From assembly GCA_913055805.1 (NCBI GenBank), contig CAJXLF010000011.1, positions 43,591 to 107,590 on the forward strand: a stretch of DNA of 64,000 nucleotides, read 5' to 3'. How positions within the stretch are numbered: position 1 is the stretch's first letter; every line of letters starts with the position of its first letter. Positions 16,825-25,444 of this stretch are shown piece by piece. The notes beneath the pieces are model-generated. The model did not search any database. It was not told the DNA's origin and saw only the letters and a list, made by a program, of their open reading frames with translations. A program made the position numbers and the translations under genes. The stretch comes from an uncultured Salinisphaerales bacterium. GTDB lineage: Bacteria > Pseudomonadota > Gammaproteobacteria > Nevskiales > CAJXLF01.

Positions 16825-18162
16825 CTAGGCCGCTGCTTCGCGGGCTCTGATACGGCTGACGGGGAAAATGCAACTGAAAGTGCTGCCTACGTTGACTTCA
16901 CTGGCAATGTTCAACACGGCCTCATGATGCTCAAGGGCATGCTTGACGATAGCCAGTCCGAGCCCGGTACCGCCGGTTGCCCGCGAACGGCCGGGGTCGG
17001 CGCGGTAAAAACGCTCGGTCAGCCGGGGTATATGTCGGGGCTCAATACCAATACCGCTGTCGGCGACCGAAAAATGGGCGCCCTTCTTGTCACTCCACCA
17101 GCGCACGCGGATTTCTCCGCCATCAGGTGTGTATTGCACGGCATTGAAAATGAGGTTTGCAACCACGCTCTGAAGTTCCGCAGACAGGCCGTACAGCAGC
17201 AAGCCGTCCTCGCAGTCCAGGGTAAAGCGATGGCGGCCTTCAGACAGCGCCTTTGCCTCGTCGATGGTCATTTTCAACATCTGCGGAATATCCACGATTT
17301 CGTGGTTGCTCTTGCCGATGGCGCTTTCAATGCGGGCCAGCTTGAGCAGGTCCTCGATGATGCGCCCCATTCGTGTTGCCTGCTGACGCATTTCCGACAA
17401 GGGCGCTTGCCAGGGTTGCAGTGGCCTGGCATCCAGACTTTCCTCGTCCATCATGTCCAGGTAGCCGCGAATCACGGTAAGCGGAGTTCTCAGCTCATGT
17501 GAGGCATTCGCCACAAAATCACGCCGGATACGCTCCATCTGGTGAAGCCGGGAGATATCTCTGGCCAGTAATAACCGTTGCCCTTCGCCATAGGGCACGA
17601 TGCGCACGGACAGAATCAGATCTGCATTCTCCGGTGAGTTGATGACGACTTCATCGGTGTAACGGCCGCTGATGAAGTAATCAACGAAGGCGGGGTTGCG
17701 CAGCAGATTGACAATGCGCTGGCCCAGATCCTTGGGCACATGCAGGCCAAGCAGCATTTTGGCGGCTTCGTTGCACCAGGAAATACGGCCGGTGGGATCA
17801 ATGACCACGACACCGTCGGGCAGCGCTGCCGTCGAGGCCTGGAACTCATCAATCATCGCAGCCAATTCACGCTTGTCGCGATAATTGCGCTGCTGGTGGT
17901 GGTAAAGGTTACCGAATACCTCTCCCCAGATACCGGTGGCCTCCGGTACGTCATCTTCACCCTGAGACTGGAACCATGCCACCAATCTGAAGGCCTGGCG
18001 CAGATGCCAGATGGCATAGATGCTGATGGCTATGCCGACACAAAGCAGGGGAAAGTTGGTAAACAGTCCGATAATCAGGCTGAGACTGAGTAGCGCCGTC
18101 AGGCGCAGGATTTCTTCACGCCAGATGGCAAAAGTCGCGCGCTCGCGGCGCTCGTTGGTCAT
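16825..18162 (-). CDS. phoR: Phosphate regulon sensor histidine kinase PhoR
   Basis: The 445-residue kinase has two N-terminal hydrophobic segments (about 19-53) with almost no periplasmic loop, as in PhoR. A PAS domain (about 108-205, with I-D-P-T-G-R-I-S-W-C-N-E-A-A) follows. The HisKA box has phospho-acceptor His222 in N-A-S-H-E-L-R-T-P-L-T. The HATPase domain has N-L-I-F-N-A-V-Q-Y-T-P, D-S-G-I-G-I-E and G-G-T-G-L-G-L-A-I-V. It phosphorylates PhoB when the Pst complex reports low phosphate. The start overlaps the phoB stop by 4 bases, so they form one translationally coupled operon. A DUF3329-like N-terminal region, usual for PhoR, is plausible. Confidence 0.96.
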   Translation of the reverse strand: MTNERRERATFAIWREEILRLTALLSLSLIIGLFTNFPLLCVGIAISIYAIWHLRQAFRLVAWFQSQGEDDVPEATGIWGEVFGNLYHHQQRNYRDKRELAAMIDEFQASTAALPDGVVVIDPTGRISWCNEAAKMLLGLHVPKDLGQRIVNLLRNPAFVDYFISGRYTDEVVINSPENADLILSVRIVPYGEGQRLLLARDISRLHQMERIRRDFVANASHELRTPLTVIRGYLDMMDEESLDARPLQPWQAPLSEMRQQATRMGRIIEDLLKLARIESAIGKSNHEIVDIPQMLKMTIDEAKALSEGRHRFTLDCEDGLLLYGLSAELQSVVANLIFNAVQYTPDGGEIRVRWWSDKKGAHFSVADSGIGIEPRHIPRLTERFYRADPGRSRATGGTGLGLAIVKHALEHHEAVLNIASEVNVGSTFSCIFPVSRIRAREAAA

Positions 18163-18857
18163 GCAGCCGCCTTGTCCGAGAAGCGGTAGCCTGTGCCGCG
18201 CACGGTTTGCACGAAACGGTCGTAACCATAAGGCGCCAGCGCCTTGCGCAAGCGCCGGATATGCACGTCCACTGTACGTTCCTCGACATATACCCCCTGC
18301 CCCCAGACCCGATCCAGCACCTGTTCGCGGGTATAGACCCGTTCCGGATGACTCATGAAGAAATAAAGCAGGCGGTATTCGGTGGGGCCGAGTCGTATTT
18401 CGCGATCGTTCGCGGAAACACGCTGGCTGGCGGCATCAATGCGCAGAGCTTCGAATTGCAACACCTCCTCTTCACCCCCCGGCAGGCTGCGACGCAGAAC
18501 GGCACGTACCCGGGCAACCAGTTCAGAGGAGGAGAAAGGTTTGGTTACATAGTCATCTGCGCCGAGATTGAGGCCGCGGACGCGATCGTCTTCCTCAACT
18601 CTTGCGGTGACCATGATAATGGGCAGTTCCCGTGTGAGCGGATCACCACGCAGTTCACGGGCGAGTTCAATGCCGCTGACGCCGGGCAGCATCCAGTCCA
18701 GCAACAGCAGATCCGGCCGTTCATCGGCTATTTGCAGGCGTGCTTCCTGCACATTGGCCGCCTCGCTGACCCGGAACTCGGCGCGTTCAAGCGCCATGCG
18801 CAGCATATCCCGGATCGGGGCTTCGTCCTCTACGATCAATACGTGCTTGTCTTGCAT
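18159..18857 (-). CDS. phoB: Phosphate regulon response regulator PhoB
   Basis: The 232-residue OmpR-class regulator has a receiver domain with acidic pocket Glu10/Asp11, phospho-acceptor Asp54 (L-L-L-D-W-M-L-P-G) and a conserved T-A-R-V-E-E-D-D, L-G-A-D-D-Y-V-T-K-P-F segment. The C-terminal winged helix has R-L-G-P-T-E-Y-R-L-L and V-D-V-H-I-R-R-L-R-K-A-L. It binds Pho boxes. A longer start 9 bases upstream exists, but AGAGG sits directly against that ATG. With the start at 18857 the spacing is 9 bases, so the shorter form was chosen. Its own promoter has a four-unit Pho box, implying positive autoregulation. Confidence 0.96.
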   Translation of the reverse strand: MQDKHVLIVEDEAPIRDMLRMALERAEFRVSEAANVQEARLQIADERPDLLLLDWMLPGVSGIELARELRGDPLTRELPIIMVTARVEEDDRVRGLNLGADDYVTKPFSSSELVARVRAVLRRSLPGGEEEVLQFEALRIDAASQRVSANDREIRLGPTEYRLLYFFMSHPERVYTREQVLDRVWGQGVYVEERTVDVHIRRLRKALAPYGYDRFVQTVRGTGYRFSDKAAA

Positions 18858-18934
18858 GTCACACATCCTCTGGGTGTATGACGCTAGCCGGTCTTGCGGC
18901 TAACGAGTGTCTGAAGGTTTCCTAGAATCAGTGT

Positions 18935-18974
18935 GTTAGACGCAGATTACAACATCATGACAAGTAAATTACAG
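18935..18974 (-). promoter_or_regulatory. PhoB box array before phoB (four half-sites, 11-bp period)
   Basis: On the minus strand the heptamers CTGTAAT (18974-18968), TTGTCAT (18963-18957), TTGTAAT (18952-18946) and GTCTAAC (18941-18935) recur every 11 bp; the last is degenerate. The array begins 2 bp after the pepN stop codon and ends about 78 bp before phoB, so autoregulation of phoBR is likely. Confidence 0.87.
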
Positions 18975-18976
18975 TT

Positions 18977-21601
18977 TCAGGACGGGGTTTCCAGGGCTTT
19001 TGTAACAATTTCGTAAACGTCCCGGGAGAGCGACTTTTTGTCTGCAATATTACGCAGTGCGGACTGCATAAGCCCGGCCCGCCCGTTTTGCTGGCGGCGC
19101 CAGTGACACAGAGGTGTGACCAGCCTGGCCGCTACCTGTGGGTTGACATTGTCCAGCCGTAATATTTCTTCCGCCAGCCACCGATAGGCCTCGCCATCGG
19201 GGGCATGGAAGGCACGTAGGTTGGCACTGCAGAACGCGCCAAGCAGTGAACGGATGCGATTCGGATTATTGGCATCAAAGCCTTCAGCGTCACGCAAGGC
19301 CCGGATTCTTCCCAGGGCATCCGGCAGACGGGAAACCGCCTGCAGCGAGCGCCATTTGTCCATGACCAGGACCTGCTGCGACCATCGCGAGGCGAAGTCC
19401 TGCATTATCGTCCTGCGCTGCTCGCAGTCGATGTGATTGAGGGCCTCCAGGGCGCCCAGACGATCAGTCATGTTATCGGCGTTTGTGTACTGCTCCACCG
19501 CTGCCTGCCGCCCCGCTTCTTCAGCCAGCGCCCAGTAATACAGACAGAGGTTCTTGAGCCGCCGCCGGCCAACTGCCAGACCGTCAAAAATATAAGGCTG
19601 ATTCGTCGCGAGTTGCTGATATTGGTCGCAGATGTCCGCAGACAACGCAGCGGCGAGGCTGGATTCAAGGTGATCACGTACTTGTATGAGGGCATCTACG
19701 GGTACAGGGTCGTAGGCTTCGGCCAGCAGACTCTCGCTGGGCAGGCGCAGCAATTCCGCAGTCAACGCAGGATCTGCCACTGCATCCGATAGCAGATCCC
19801 TGAAGAGTTTAACCACCGGCATGATGTCAGGTTGATCGCCGCCGATGCCGGTATCAATCAGATCCTGATACAGCCGTTGCATGGCGTCCCAGCGGCTGAA
19901 ACCGTCTTCTTCGTAACGCGCAATCAGCGCCAGCTGGTCGCGCCTGTAGAGGTACTCGAGTTTTACCGGAGCACTGAAGCTGCGCAGGAGTACCGGTACG
20001 GGCCTGGCAGGGATACCGCTGAATTCGAACGTCTGACTTTCCTGTTCAAGTAGCAGCGTGGTTTCCTGGCCGCCGTTCGCCAGTGTCAGTCTGCCACCTC
20101 TTGCATCGATGAGGGCCATGCGCACAGGCACGGGCACGGCTTGCTTGACCGGCTGATCCGGCGTGGGCGGTGTCTGTTGTGTCAGGGTCAGACTGTAGAT
20201 GCCCTGTTCTTCATCATGCGTTTCCACCGCCTTGAGTCTGGGTGTCCCGGCCTGGCTGTACCAGTGCTGAAAACTGGAGAGATCACGCCTGCTGGCTGAC
20301 GCCATAGCTGCCAGAAAATCATCAATGGTGGCGGCTGTGCCGTCATGCCTTTGCAGGTACAGCCGAAGCCCTTCTCGGAAGACATCCTGGCCCAGCAGGT
20401 TATTCAGCATGCGGATGATTTCCGCACCTTTTTCATACACGGTCAGCGTATAGAAGTTATTGACCTCGATATAGGATTCGGGTCGTACGGGATGCGCCAT
20501 GGGGCCGGCATCTTCCGCGAATTGCTGACTGCGCAGCAGGCGCACCTGCTCCAGGCGCTGCGTACTGGAGGCCAGACTGTCGGCCATGAACTGTTGCTCA
20601 CGAAAAACCGTGAGTCCTTCCTTGAGACTCAGCTGAAACCAGTCCCTGCAAGTGACGCGGTTGCCGGTCCAGTTGTGGAAGTATTCGTGGCCGATGACAG
20701 CCTGGATCAGCTCGTAATCCGTGTCTGTGGCGGTATCGCTGTCCGCCAGTACGTATTTGCTGTTGAAGATATTAAGGCCCTTGTTCTCCATGGCTCCCAT
20801 ATTGAAGCTGCCAACGGCAACCACCATGTAGAGATCAAGGTCATATTCAAGACCATAAGTCCGTTCATCCCAGGCCATGGCGGCCTTGAGCGAATGAATA
20901 GCCTGATCACAGCGTTTTTCATCGCCATGTTCCACATAGAAATGGATGGCGACATCGCGTCCGGATGCCGTCTGATAGCTATCGGTCACGCAGGCCAGAT
21001 CGCCCGCCACCATGGCGAACAGGTAGCAGGGCTTGGGGTGTGGGTCTTCCCAGATGACACGATGCCGGCCATTGGGTAACTGCTCGGCCGCCACGCGATT
21101 GCCGTTGGCCAGCAATACGGGATAGCGTTGCCGGTCGGCTTCAATGCTGACCCGATAGCTGGCCAGTACATCCGGCCGGTCGGGGAAATAGCTTATGCGG
21201 CTGAAGCCATGCGCCTCACACTGGGTGCAGAGTATGTCACCCGAGCGGTAGAAGCCGTCCAGGCTGGTATTGGCGTATGGATCGTGACGGCTGGCAATCT
21301 CAAGGCGAAAACGCTCCGGTACTTTCTCCAGTCGCAGCTCTTGTTCGCTGACCAGGTACTCGCCGGCCTGCAACTGACGGCCATCAATGGAGACAGACAG
21401 CAGTTCCTGTGCCCGCCCCTGCAGTAGTAGTGGGCTTTCGACATCGACCCCGGACTGTCGCTGTATTTCAAGCGTTGAACTGACCTGGCAATGGTCATCC
21501 TGTATATCGACATGGAGTTCGACGTGCACGACGCTGTAGGCAGGTGGGCGGTAATCCTGCCGATAGATGATGTTGTTGGTGGTAGCGCCGTTGTCCGACA
21601 T
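18977..21601 (-). CDS. pepN: Aminopeptidase N (M1 family zinc metallopeptidase)
   Basis: The 874-residue cytoplasmic exopeptidase removes N-terminal residues from peptides. The substrate motif G-A-M-E-N is at 269-273, and the zinc site is H305-E-Y-F-H309 with the third ligand Glu328. Length matches E. coli PepN (870 aa), and the C-terminal helical domain (from about 540) is intact. The gene is directly upstream of phoBR in the same direction, with the phoB Pho box starting immediately after its stop. It is separated by 11 bp from the ketoacyl synthase gene upstream. Confidence 0.96.
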   Translation of the reverse strand: MSDNGATTNNIIYRQDYRPPAYSVVHVELHVDIQDDHCQVSSTLEIQRQSGVDVESPLLLQGRAQELLSVSIDGRQLQAGEYLVSEQELRLEKVPERFRLEIASRHDPYANTSLDGFYRSGDILCTQCEAHGFSRISYFPDRPDVLASYRVSIEADRQRYPVLLANGNRVAAEQLPNGRHRVIWEDPHPKPCYLFAMVAGDLACVTDSYQTASGRDVAIHFYVEHGDEKRCDQAIHSLKAAMAWDERTYGLEYDLDLYMVVAVGSFNMGAMENKGLNIFNSKYVLADSDTATDTDYELIQAVIGHEYFHNWTGNRVTCRDWFQLSLKEGLTVFREQQFMADSLASSTQRLEQVRLLRSQQFAEDAGPMAHPVRPESYIEVNNFYTLTVYEKGAEIIRMLNNLLGQDVFREGLRLYLQRHDGTAATIDDFLAAMASASRRDLSSFQHWYSQAGTPRLKAVETHDEEQGIYSLTLTQQTPPTPDQPVKQAVPVPVRMALIDARGGRLTLANGGQETTLLLEQESQTFEFSGIPARPVPVLLRSFSAPVKLEYLYRRDQLALIARYEEDGFSRWDAMQRLYQDLIDTGIGGDQPDIMPVVKLFRDLLSDAVADPALTAELLRLPSESLLAEAYDPVPVDALIQVRDHLESSLAAALSADICDQYQQLATNQPYIFDGLAVGRRRLKNLCLYYWALAEEAGRQAAVEQYTNADNMTDRLGALEALNHIDCEQRRTIMQDFASRWSQQVLVMDKWRSLQAVSRLPDALGRIRALRDAEGFDANNPNRIRSLLGAFCSANLRAFHAPDGEAYRWLAEEILRLDNVNPQVAARLVTPLCHWRRQQNGRAGLMQSALRNIADKKSLSRDVYEIVTKALETPS

Positions 21602-21612
21602 GGCCGGGTCGC

Positions 21613-22734
21613 TCAGAGCCGGCGCAGAACCACGCTGCCGGCCGAATAGCCAGCGCCGAAGGCGGACAATACACCCACGTCGCCTGCCTGCAAGTCGTCG
21701 TGATACTTGTGGAACGCGATGACGGAACCGGCAGAACTGGTATTGGCGTACTCGTTCAGAATCACGGGCGCCTCATTTTCGTCGGGTTCACGACCGAGCA
21801 CACGCTTGCTGATGAGCTGGTTCATGCCCAGATTCGCCTGATGCAGCCAGAAACGCCTGACGCTGGCCGGTTCTATACCCAAATCACCGAGATGTGTGGT
21901 CAACAGATCGGCCACCATGGGCACGACTTCCTTGAATACCTTGCGTCCTTCCTGCACGAACAGAATATCGTTTTCCGGGCGCGGATCGGTCTCGGCCCGG
22001 TTCAGGAAGCCGAAGTTATTGCGGATATTGTTCGAAAATTTGGTTTTCAGGCGGGTGCCCACGACCTCGAACTGATCATCGGAGGTGGCTGTGTCGGCCA
22101 GTTCGACAATTGCAGCCGTTGCCGCATCGCCAAATATGAAATGACTGTCGCGGTCACGGAAGTTCAGGTGGCCACTGCATATCTCGGGATTCACCATCAA
22201 CACACAGCCGGCACTGCCATTACGCACGGAATCCACCGCCGCCTGCAGGGCAAAGGCCGCCGAGGCGCAGGCCACGTTGAGGTCATAGGCCCAGCCATCT
22301 ATGCCCAGATATTCCTGAACTTCCACTGCCAATGCCGGATAGGGGCGCGGCATATTGGAGCAACCTACGAGCACGGCATCTACATCCGCAGGCGACTTGC
22401 CAGCACGCTGCATGGCCTCGCGGGCTGCATCGATGGCCATTTCCGCCAGCAGAGAGGGCTCGTCGTTGCTGCGCGTGCGAATCTGCGGCTTCATCAGATC
22501 CGGATCGATGATGCCCTGTTTGTCCACTACATGACGGCTCTGGATGCCCGAAGCCTTGAAAATGAATTCGCTGCTGGACGGCGCTAGGGGCTGCAGTTCT
22601 CCGGCCTCGATTTCAGCCGCATGCTCCCGGTTGTAGCGCTCCACATATTCGTTGAAGCAATCCACCAGTTCGTCATTGGAAATGGAGTCTGCAGGGGTAA
22701 ATAAGCCAGTGCCGCTGATGACGACTCGTGTCAT
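21613..22734 (-). CDS. Beta-ketoacyl-ACP synthase III-like protein (FabH family)
   Basis: The 373-residue thiolase-fold enzyme has the FabH catalytic triad: Cys156 in N-V-A-C-A-S-A-A, His298 in F-W-L-H-Q-A-N, and Asn331 in Y-A-N-T-S-S-A-G. FabH enzymes condense acyl-CoA with malonyl-ACP. The length, longer than house-keeping FabH (about 317-330 aa), matches the FabH2-type synthases of Pseudomonas (PA3286-like), which use longer acyl-CoAs. The 30 to 90 region is an insertion rich in acidic residues. The start at 22734 (M-T-R-V-V-I-S-G-T-G) was chosen because it is where homology begins; the longer frame overlaps the upstream hydrolase. Confidence 0.88.
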   Translation of the reverse strand: MTRVVISGTGLFTPADSISNDELVDCFNEYVERYNREHAAEIEAGELQPLAPSSSEFIFKASGIQSRHVVDKQGIIDPDLMKPQIRTRSNDEPSLLAEMAIDAAREAMQRAGKSPADVDAVLVGCSNMPRPYPALAVEVQEYLGIDGWAYDLNVACASAAFALQAAVDSVRNGSAGCVLMVNPEICSGHLNFRDRDSHFIFGDAATAAIVELADTATSDDQFEVVGTRLKTKFSNNIRNNFGFLNRAETDPRPENDILFVQEGRKVFKEVVPMVADLLTTHLGDLGIEPASVRRFWLHQANLGMNQLISKRVLGREPDENEAPVILNEYANTSSAGSVIAFHKYHDDLQAGDVGVLSAFGAGYSAGSVVLRRL

Positions 22735-22828
22735 TGGAAAATCCTGTTGTGCTATGGGAGCAAGACCCGACATTTTCGGTAGCCTGACCTTCAGAGGCAA
22801 GTATTCGGGTCGGAAGGAACAAGTTAAA

Positions 22829-24292
22829 TTACTGAACTGCCATGTTTTCATACCCTTCGGCGTCAATCATGCCATGCGCTTTCCAGGTGCTGCGCAGCCA
22901 TGCGCGGACATCGCGCTCCCGGCGCACACTCAGATGCGTGCCTGCGTACCAATGCAGCGGGCAATCGTTCCAATGCGCCTGCAGCGCCAATATCGGTTCC
23001 AGCGACACGATCTTGTCATGCATGCCGGCAACAATGGCGCGTCCGGCCAAGGGTACGCGACACTCCATGCTCAAGGGCGAAATCGGCGCCAGCAGCGCCC
23101 TCACCTGCTCTATACCGACACCTGCCTGCTGCAAGCCCCGCATCAGGCGGGTCGGTGCGTTCAGTTCGAATACGCGCAGCGGGTCCACCAGGGGGATGCC
23201 TGCGATCAATGAATCAATTTCGGCGTCCAGACAGCTCAGCAGACTGGCATTCAGTCCACCCAGGCTAATGCCATAAATACCCATGCGCGGAACCTGGCGT
23301 TGTTCCCGCAGCCACAGCAAACAGCTGCGCAGATCGGTCAGGGCCTGTGCCTCGGCATGCAACAGGTCGAGCAGTTCGCCGTCGAAGTAACCATCGCCAC
23401 TGCGCATGCCTATCTTGCGCAGCCCGTGCAGGGGCAGCAGCGGCATGATCAGGTTAAAGCCCAGTTTGTGATGCAGCCATCCCGGCGAGAACAACTGAAA
23501 ATCGATATAAGGCCAGCCCATGCGGTAACCGTGCACGCACATCAGCCAGGGTCTGGGCCCACCCTCGTGTTCAAAAATGCGGGCATGCACTGTATGTGTG
23601 GCGCCATAGGTCTCCCAGCGTTCTGCGCCGGGTAATTCGCTATGTGACACATAGCTGCTGGGGAAGCTCAGGCTTTTAAAGGGATGACCTATGGCCAGCC
23701 GGTCTTCGAGTTCAAACACTTGAGGAGAGTGAACCGTCTGATGGAAGGCAGCAGGATTGTCGAGCCAGCCCTGTCGGCCGAAGGCGTCGATGGCGCGAAG
23801 GACTTCATTCGCAATCTCGGGCACCCTGCGCCGTGCCGGTGTTCTGGTCGTACTGACGAAATATCCCAACATGGCTTCATCCAGCGCTATCTTCAGCGCC
23901 AGTGACCATTTTAATTCGCGCACCGGCAATCCGGCTATATCCGTTTCGCGCTGATATGAAACCCAACCCGACAACAGGAACAGGAGCGGGCTGGAGGCCA
24001 ACAATGCCAGCGATACCAGGCCGGGATCGGCGACCAGGACGGCAATGGCCAACGGCAGACCCAGCAGCGGCAACCATGCGCATAGCTGGGGCAGACGGCG
24101 GCGGGAGAACTGCAGCAGCCAACCCGTGGCCGCCAGCAGGTGACCGGCGGCGAGCACATACTGAAGAGCAGCCAGCCAGTGAGTTGCGGTCACCGGCCGT
24201 AGCCAGGCAGCCGCCATCGCAAGATATACGAAAGCAGTCATGAGCCGCGCCGGCCAGGACATTGAGTAGATGACTTGCCTGGCCTCAGGCAT
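22829..24292 (-). CDS. Alpha/beta hydrolase with N-terminal membrane segments, function unknown
   Basis: The first 115 residues of this 487-residue protein contain about four hydrophobic segments. The C-terminal two thirds (about 180-480) form an alpha/beta hydrolase: oxyanion-loop motif C-V-H-G-Y-R-M-G, nucleophile elbow G-I-S-L-G-G with Ser343, a likely acid in G-M-H-D-K-I-V, and a likely histidine in G-T-H-L-S-V. The substrate is unknown. A membrane-bound esterase, lipase or thioesterase is plausible given the FabH-like gene just downstream. Its start overlaps the upstream 95-residue gene by 8 bases, so it belongs to a three-gene unit 24862-22829. Confidence 0.8.
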   Translation of the reverse strand: MPEARQVIYSMSWPARLMTAFVYLAMAAAWLRPVTATHWLAALQYVLAAGHLLAATGWLLQFSRRRLPQLCAWLPLLGLPLAIAVLVADPGLVSLALLASSPLLFLLSGWVSYQRETDIAGLPVRELKWSLALKIALDEAMLGYFVSTTRTPARRRVPEIANEVLRAIDAFGRQGWLDNPAAFHQTVHSPQVFELEDRLAIGHPFKSLSFPSSYVSHSELPGAERWETYGATHTVHARIFEHEGGPRPWLMCVHGYRMGWPYIDFQLFSPGWLHHKLGFNLIMPLLPLHGLRKIGMRSGDGYFDGELLDLLHAEAQALTDLRSCLLWLREQRQVPRMGIYGISLGGLNASLLSCLDAEIDSLIAGIPLVDPLRVFELNAPTRLMRGLQQAGVGIEQVRALLAPISPLSMECRVPLAGRAIVAGMHDKIVSLEPILALQAHWNDCPLHWYAGTHLSVRRERDVRAWLRSTWKAHGMIDAEGYENMAVQ

Positions 24293-24572
24293 CGGGCAGA
24301 TAGAAGTTGACGATTCCCCCGAGGGCGGCGATCAGCAGCAGCTGCCATAACCAGAAGCCCGGCCAGCGGCGGCGCAGGGACTGTGCGGCCAGCGCAGACA
24401 GCAGGCACATGCCGACAAACATACTGGTCTGCAATCTGAGCGAGTCGAAACTGGCCTGGATGACGGGTTCATCGCGATAAACCCAGTACATCAGCAAGAC
24501 CACGGACAGTACCAGCGCCATGGTGGTTGAGGCTGCCAGCATCAACCAGTTAAAGCCAAGCAGGTAGCGCAT
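24285..24572 (-). CDS. Small integral membrane protein, unknown function
   Basis: The 95-residue protein has three predicted hydrophobic segments (about 8-29, 47-65 and 72-92) with a short charged loop Y-R-D-E-P-V between the first two. I do not recognise the family. Its start codon and the stop of the upstream 96-residue gene share one base (TGATG), and its own stop overlaps the start of the membrane-anchored hydrolase. The tight overlaps argue that it is a real gene working with those neighbours, perhaps as a membrane partner of the hydrolase. Confidence 0.7.
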   Translation of the reverse strand: MRYLLGFNWLMLAASTTMALVLSVVLLMYWVYRDEPVIQASFDSLRLQTSMFVGMCLLSALAAQSLRRRWPGFWLWQLLLIAALGGIVNFYLPDA

Positions 24573-24862
24573 CAGCGGGAATCTTCGTTTTTCAGGAGCA
24601 GCTTCAGGCCAGGCACCACCTGTCGGAAGACTTTGCGGTTGGTGGCCGCCACCTTGACCAGACTCATGGCCAGAAAGCGTGCGGCCTGATCGCGGTACTG
24701 GAATACGCTACCCACCATCTTGAGTTCGCGTTCATCCATGATGGTAACCACATCCTCGGGTTCTTCACCGGTGCGCACGACAAAGCTCATACGGATATCT
24801 ACAGGCTGCGGTTTGCGCCGGCGTCTTCTGCGTTGCTCTGTCTTGCTCTTGATGTCTGACAT
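24572..24862 (-). CDS. Small basic protein, unknown function
   Basis: The 96-residue soluble protein has a very basic N-terminus (a run of six arginines around residues 11-16). A compact region follows with V-V-T-I-M-D-E-R-E-L-K-M-V-G-S-V and R-D-Q-A-A-R-F-L-A-M-S-L-V-K-V-A-A. The family is not recognised. The arginine-rich head suggests nucleic-acid or membrane-surface binding, but this is only inference. It is the first gene of the unit with the 95-residue membrane protein and the hydrolase. It is divergent from the YqiA-like gene at 24925, with about 60 bp between them for promoters of both. Confidence 0.65.
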   Translation of the reverse strand: MSDIKSKTEQRRRRRRKPQPVDIRMSFVVRTGEEPEDVVTIMDERELKMVGSVFQYRDQAARFLAMSLVKVAATNRKVFRQVVPGLKLLLKNEDSR

Positions 24863-24924
24863 GTAAACTAGTTTAGAGAGAGCCCGGGCACAGGTCTACG
24901 TCTGTTGCCGTTCACCCGAAGAAT

Positions 24925-25437
24925 ATGAGTCCGGATATGACAGAGAACAAGCTGGTCTGTTTTACGCATGGCAAGGAAAGCGGCCCCTGGGGAACGAAAA
25001 TCAGGTATCTGGCGGAGATTGCCCGTGGCTGCGACTGGGCGGTGATGAGCCCTGACTATGGTCATACGCATGATCCACATGCGCGCGTGCAACAACTTCT
25101 GCAACTCAACCCCCGGGCCGAACGCCTGATTCTGGTTGGATCAAGTATGGGCGCCTATGTGGCGGCCATGGCCTGTGAAAAACTCAAGCCCGATGCGCTA
25201 TTCCTGATGGCGCCGGCTTTCTATTTTGACGGCTGGAACGAGGAACCCGCCGGATGCCCCGGGGACAGCGTAGTCGTGCACGGCTGGAACGACGACATCG
25301 TGCCGGTGGATGTGGCGATTCGCTTTTCACAGCCGCGCAACGCAGCCCTGCATATTCTGGACAGCGGGCATACCCTGACCGATCAGCTGGAGATACTGGG
25401 AAAGCTTTTTCAGATGATGCTGATCAGAAACGGGTGA
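24925..25437 (+). CDS. YqiA-like alpha/beta hydrolase
   Basis: The 170-residue single-domain hydrolase has a small-esterase pattern. H-G-K-E-S-G-P-W-G is near the N-terminus, the nucleophile elbow is G-S-S-M-G-A-Y (Ser about residue 74), the acid is in H-G-W-N-D-D-I-V-P, and the histidine is in D-S-G-H-T-L. These match the UPF0227/YqiA and related short serine-esterase families, for which the physiological substrate is not established. Met5 is an alternative start; neither ATG has a strong ribosome site. It converges on pyrD with only 7 bp between the stop codons. Confidence 0.8.
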   Translation: MSPDMTENKLVCFTHGKESGPWGTKIRYLAEIARGCDWAVMSPDYGHTHDPHARVQQLLQLNPRAERLILVGSSMGAYVAAMACEKLKPDALFLMAPAFYFDGWNEEPAGCPGDSVVVHGWNDDIVPVDVAIRFSQPRNAALHILDSGHTLTDQLEILGKLFQMMLIRNG

Positions 25438-25444
25438 AGACAGT

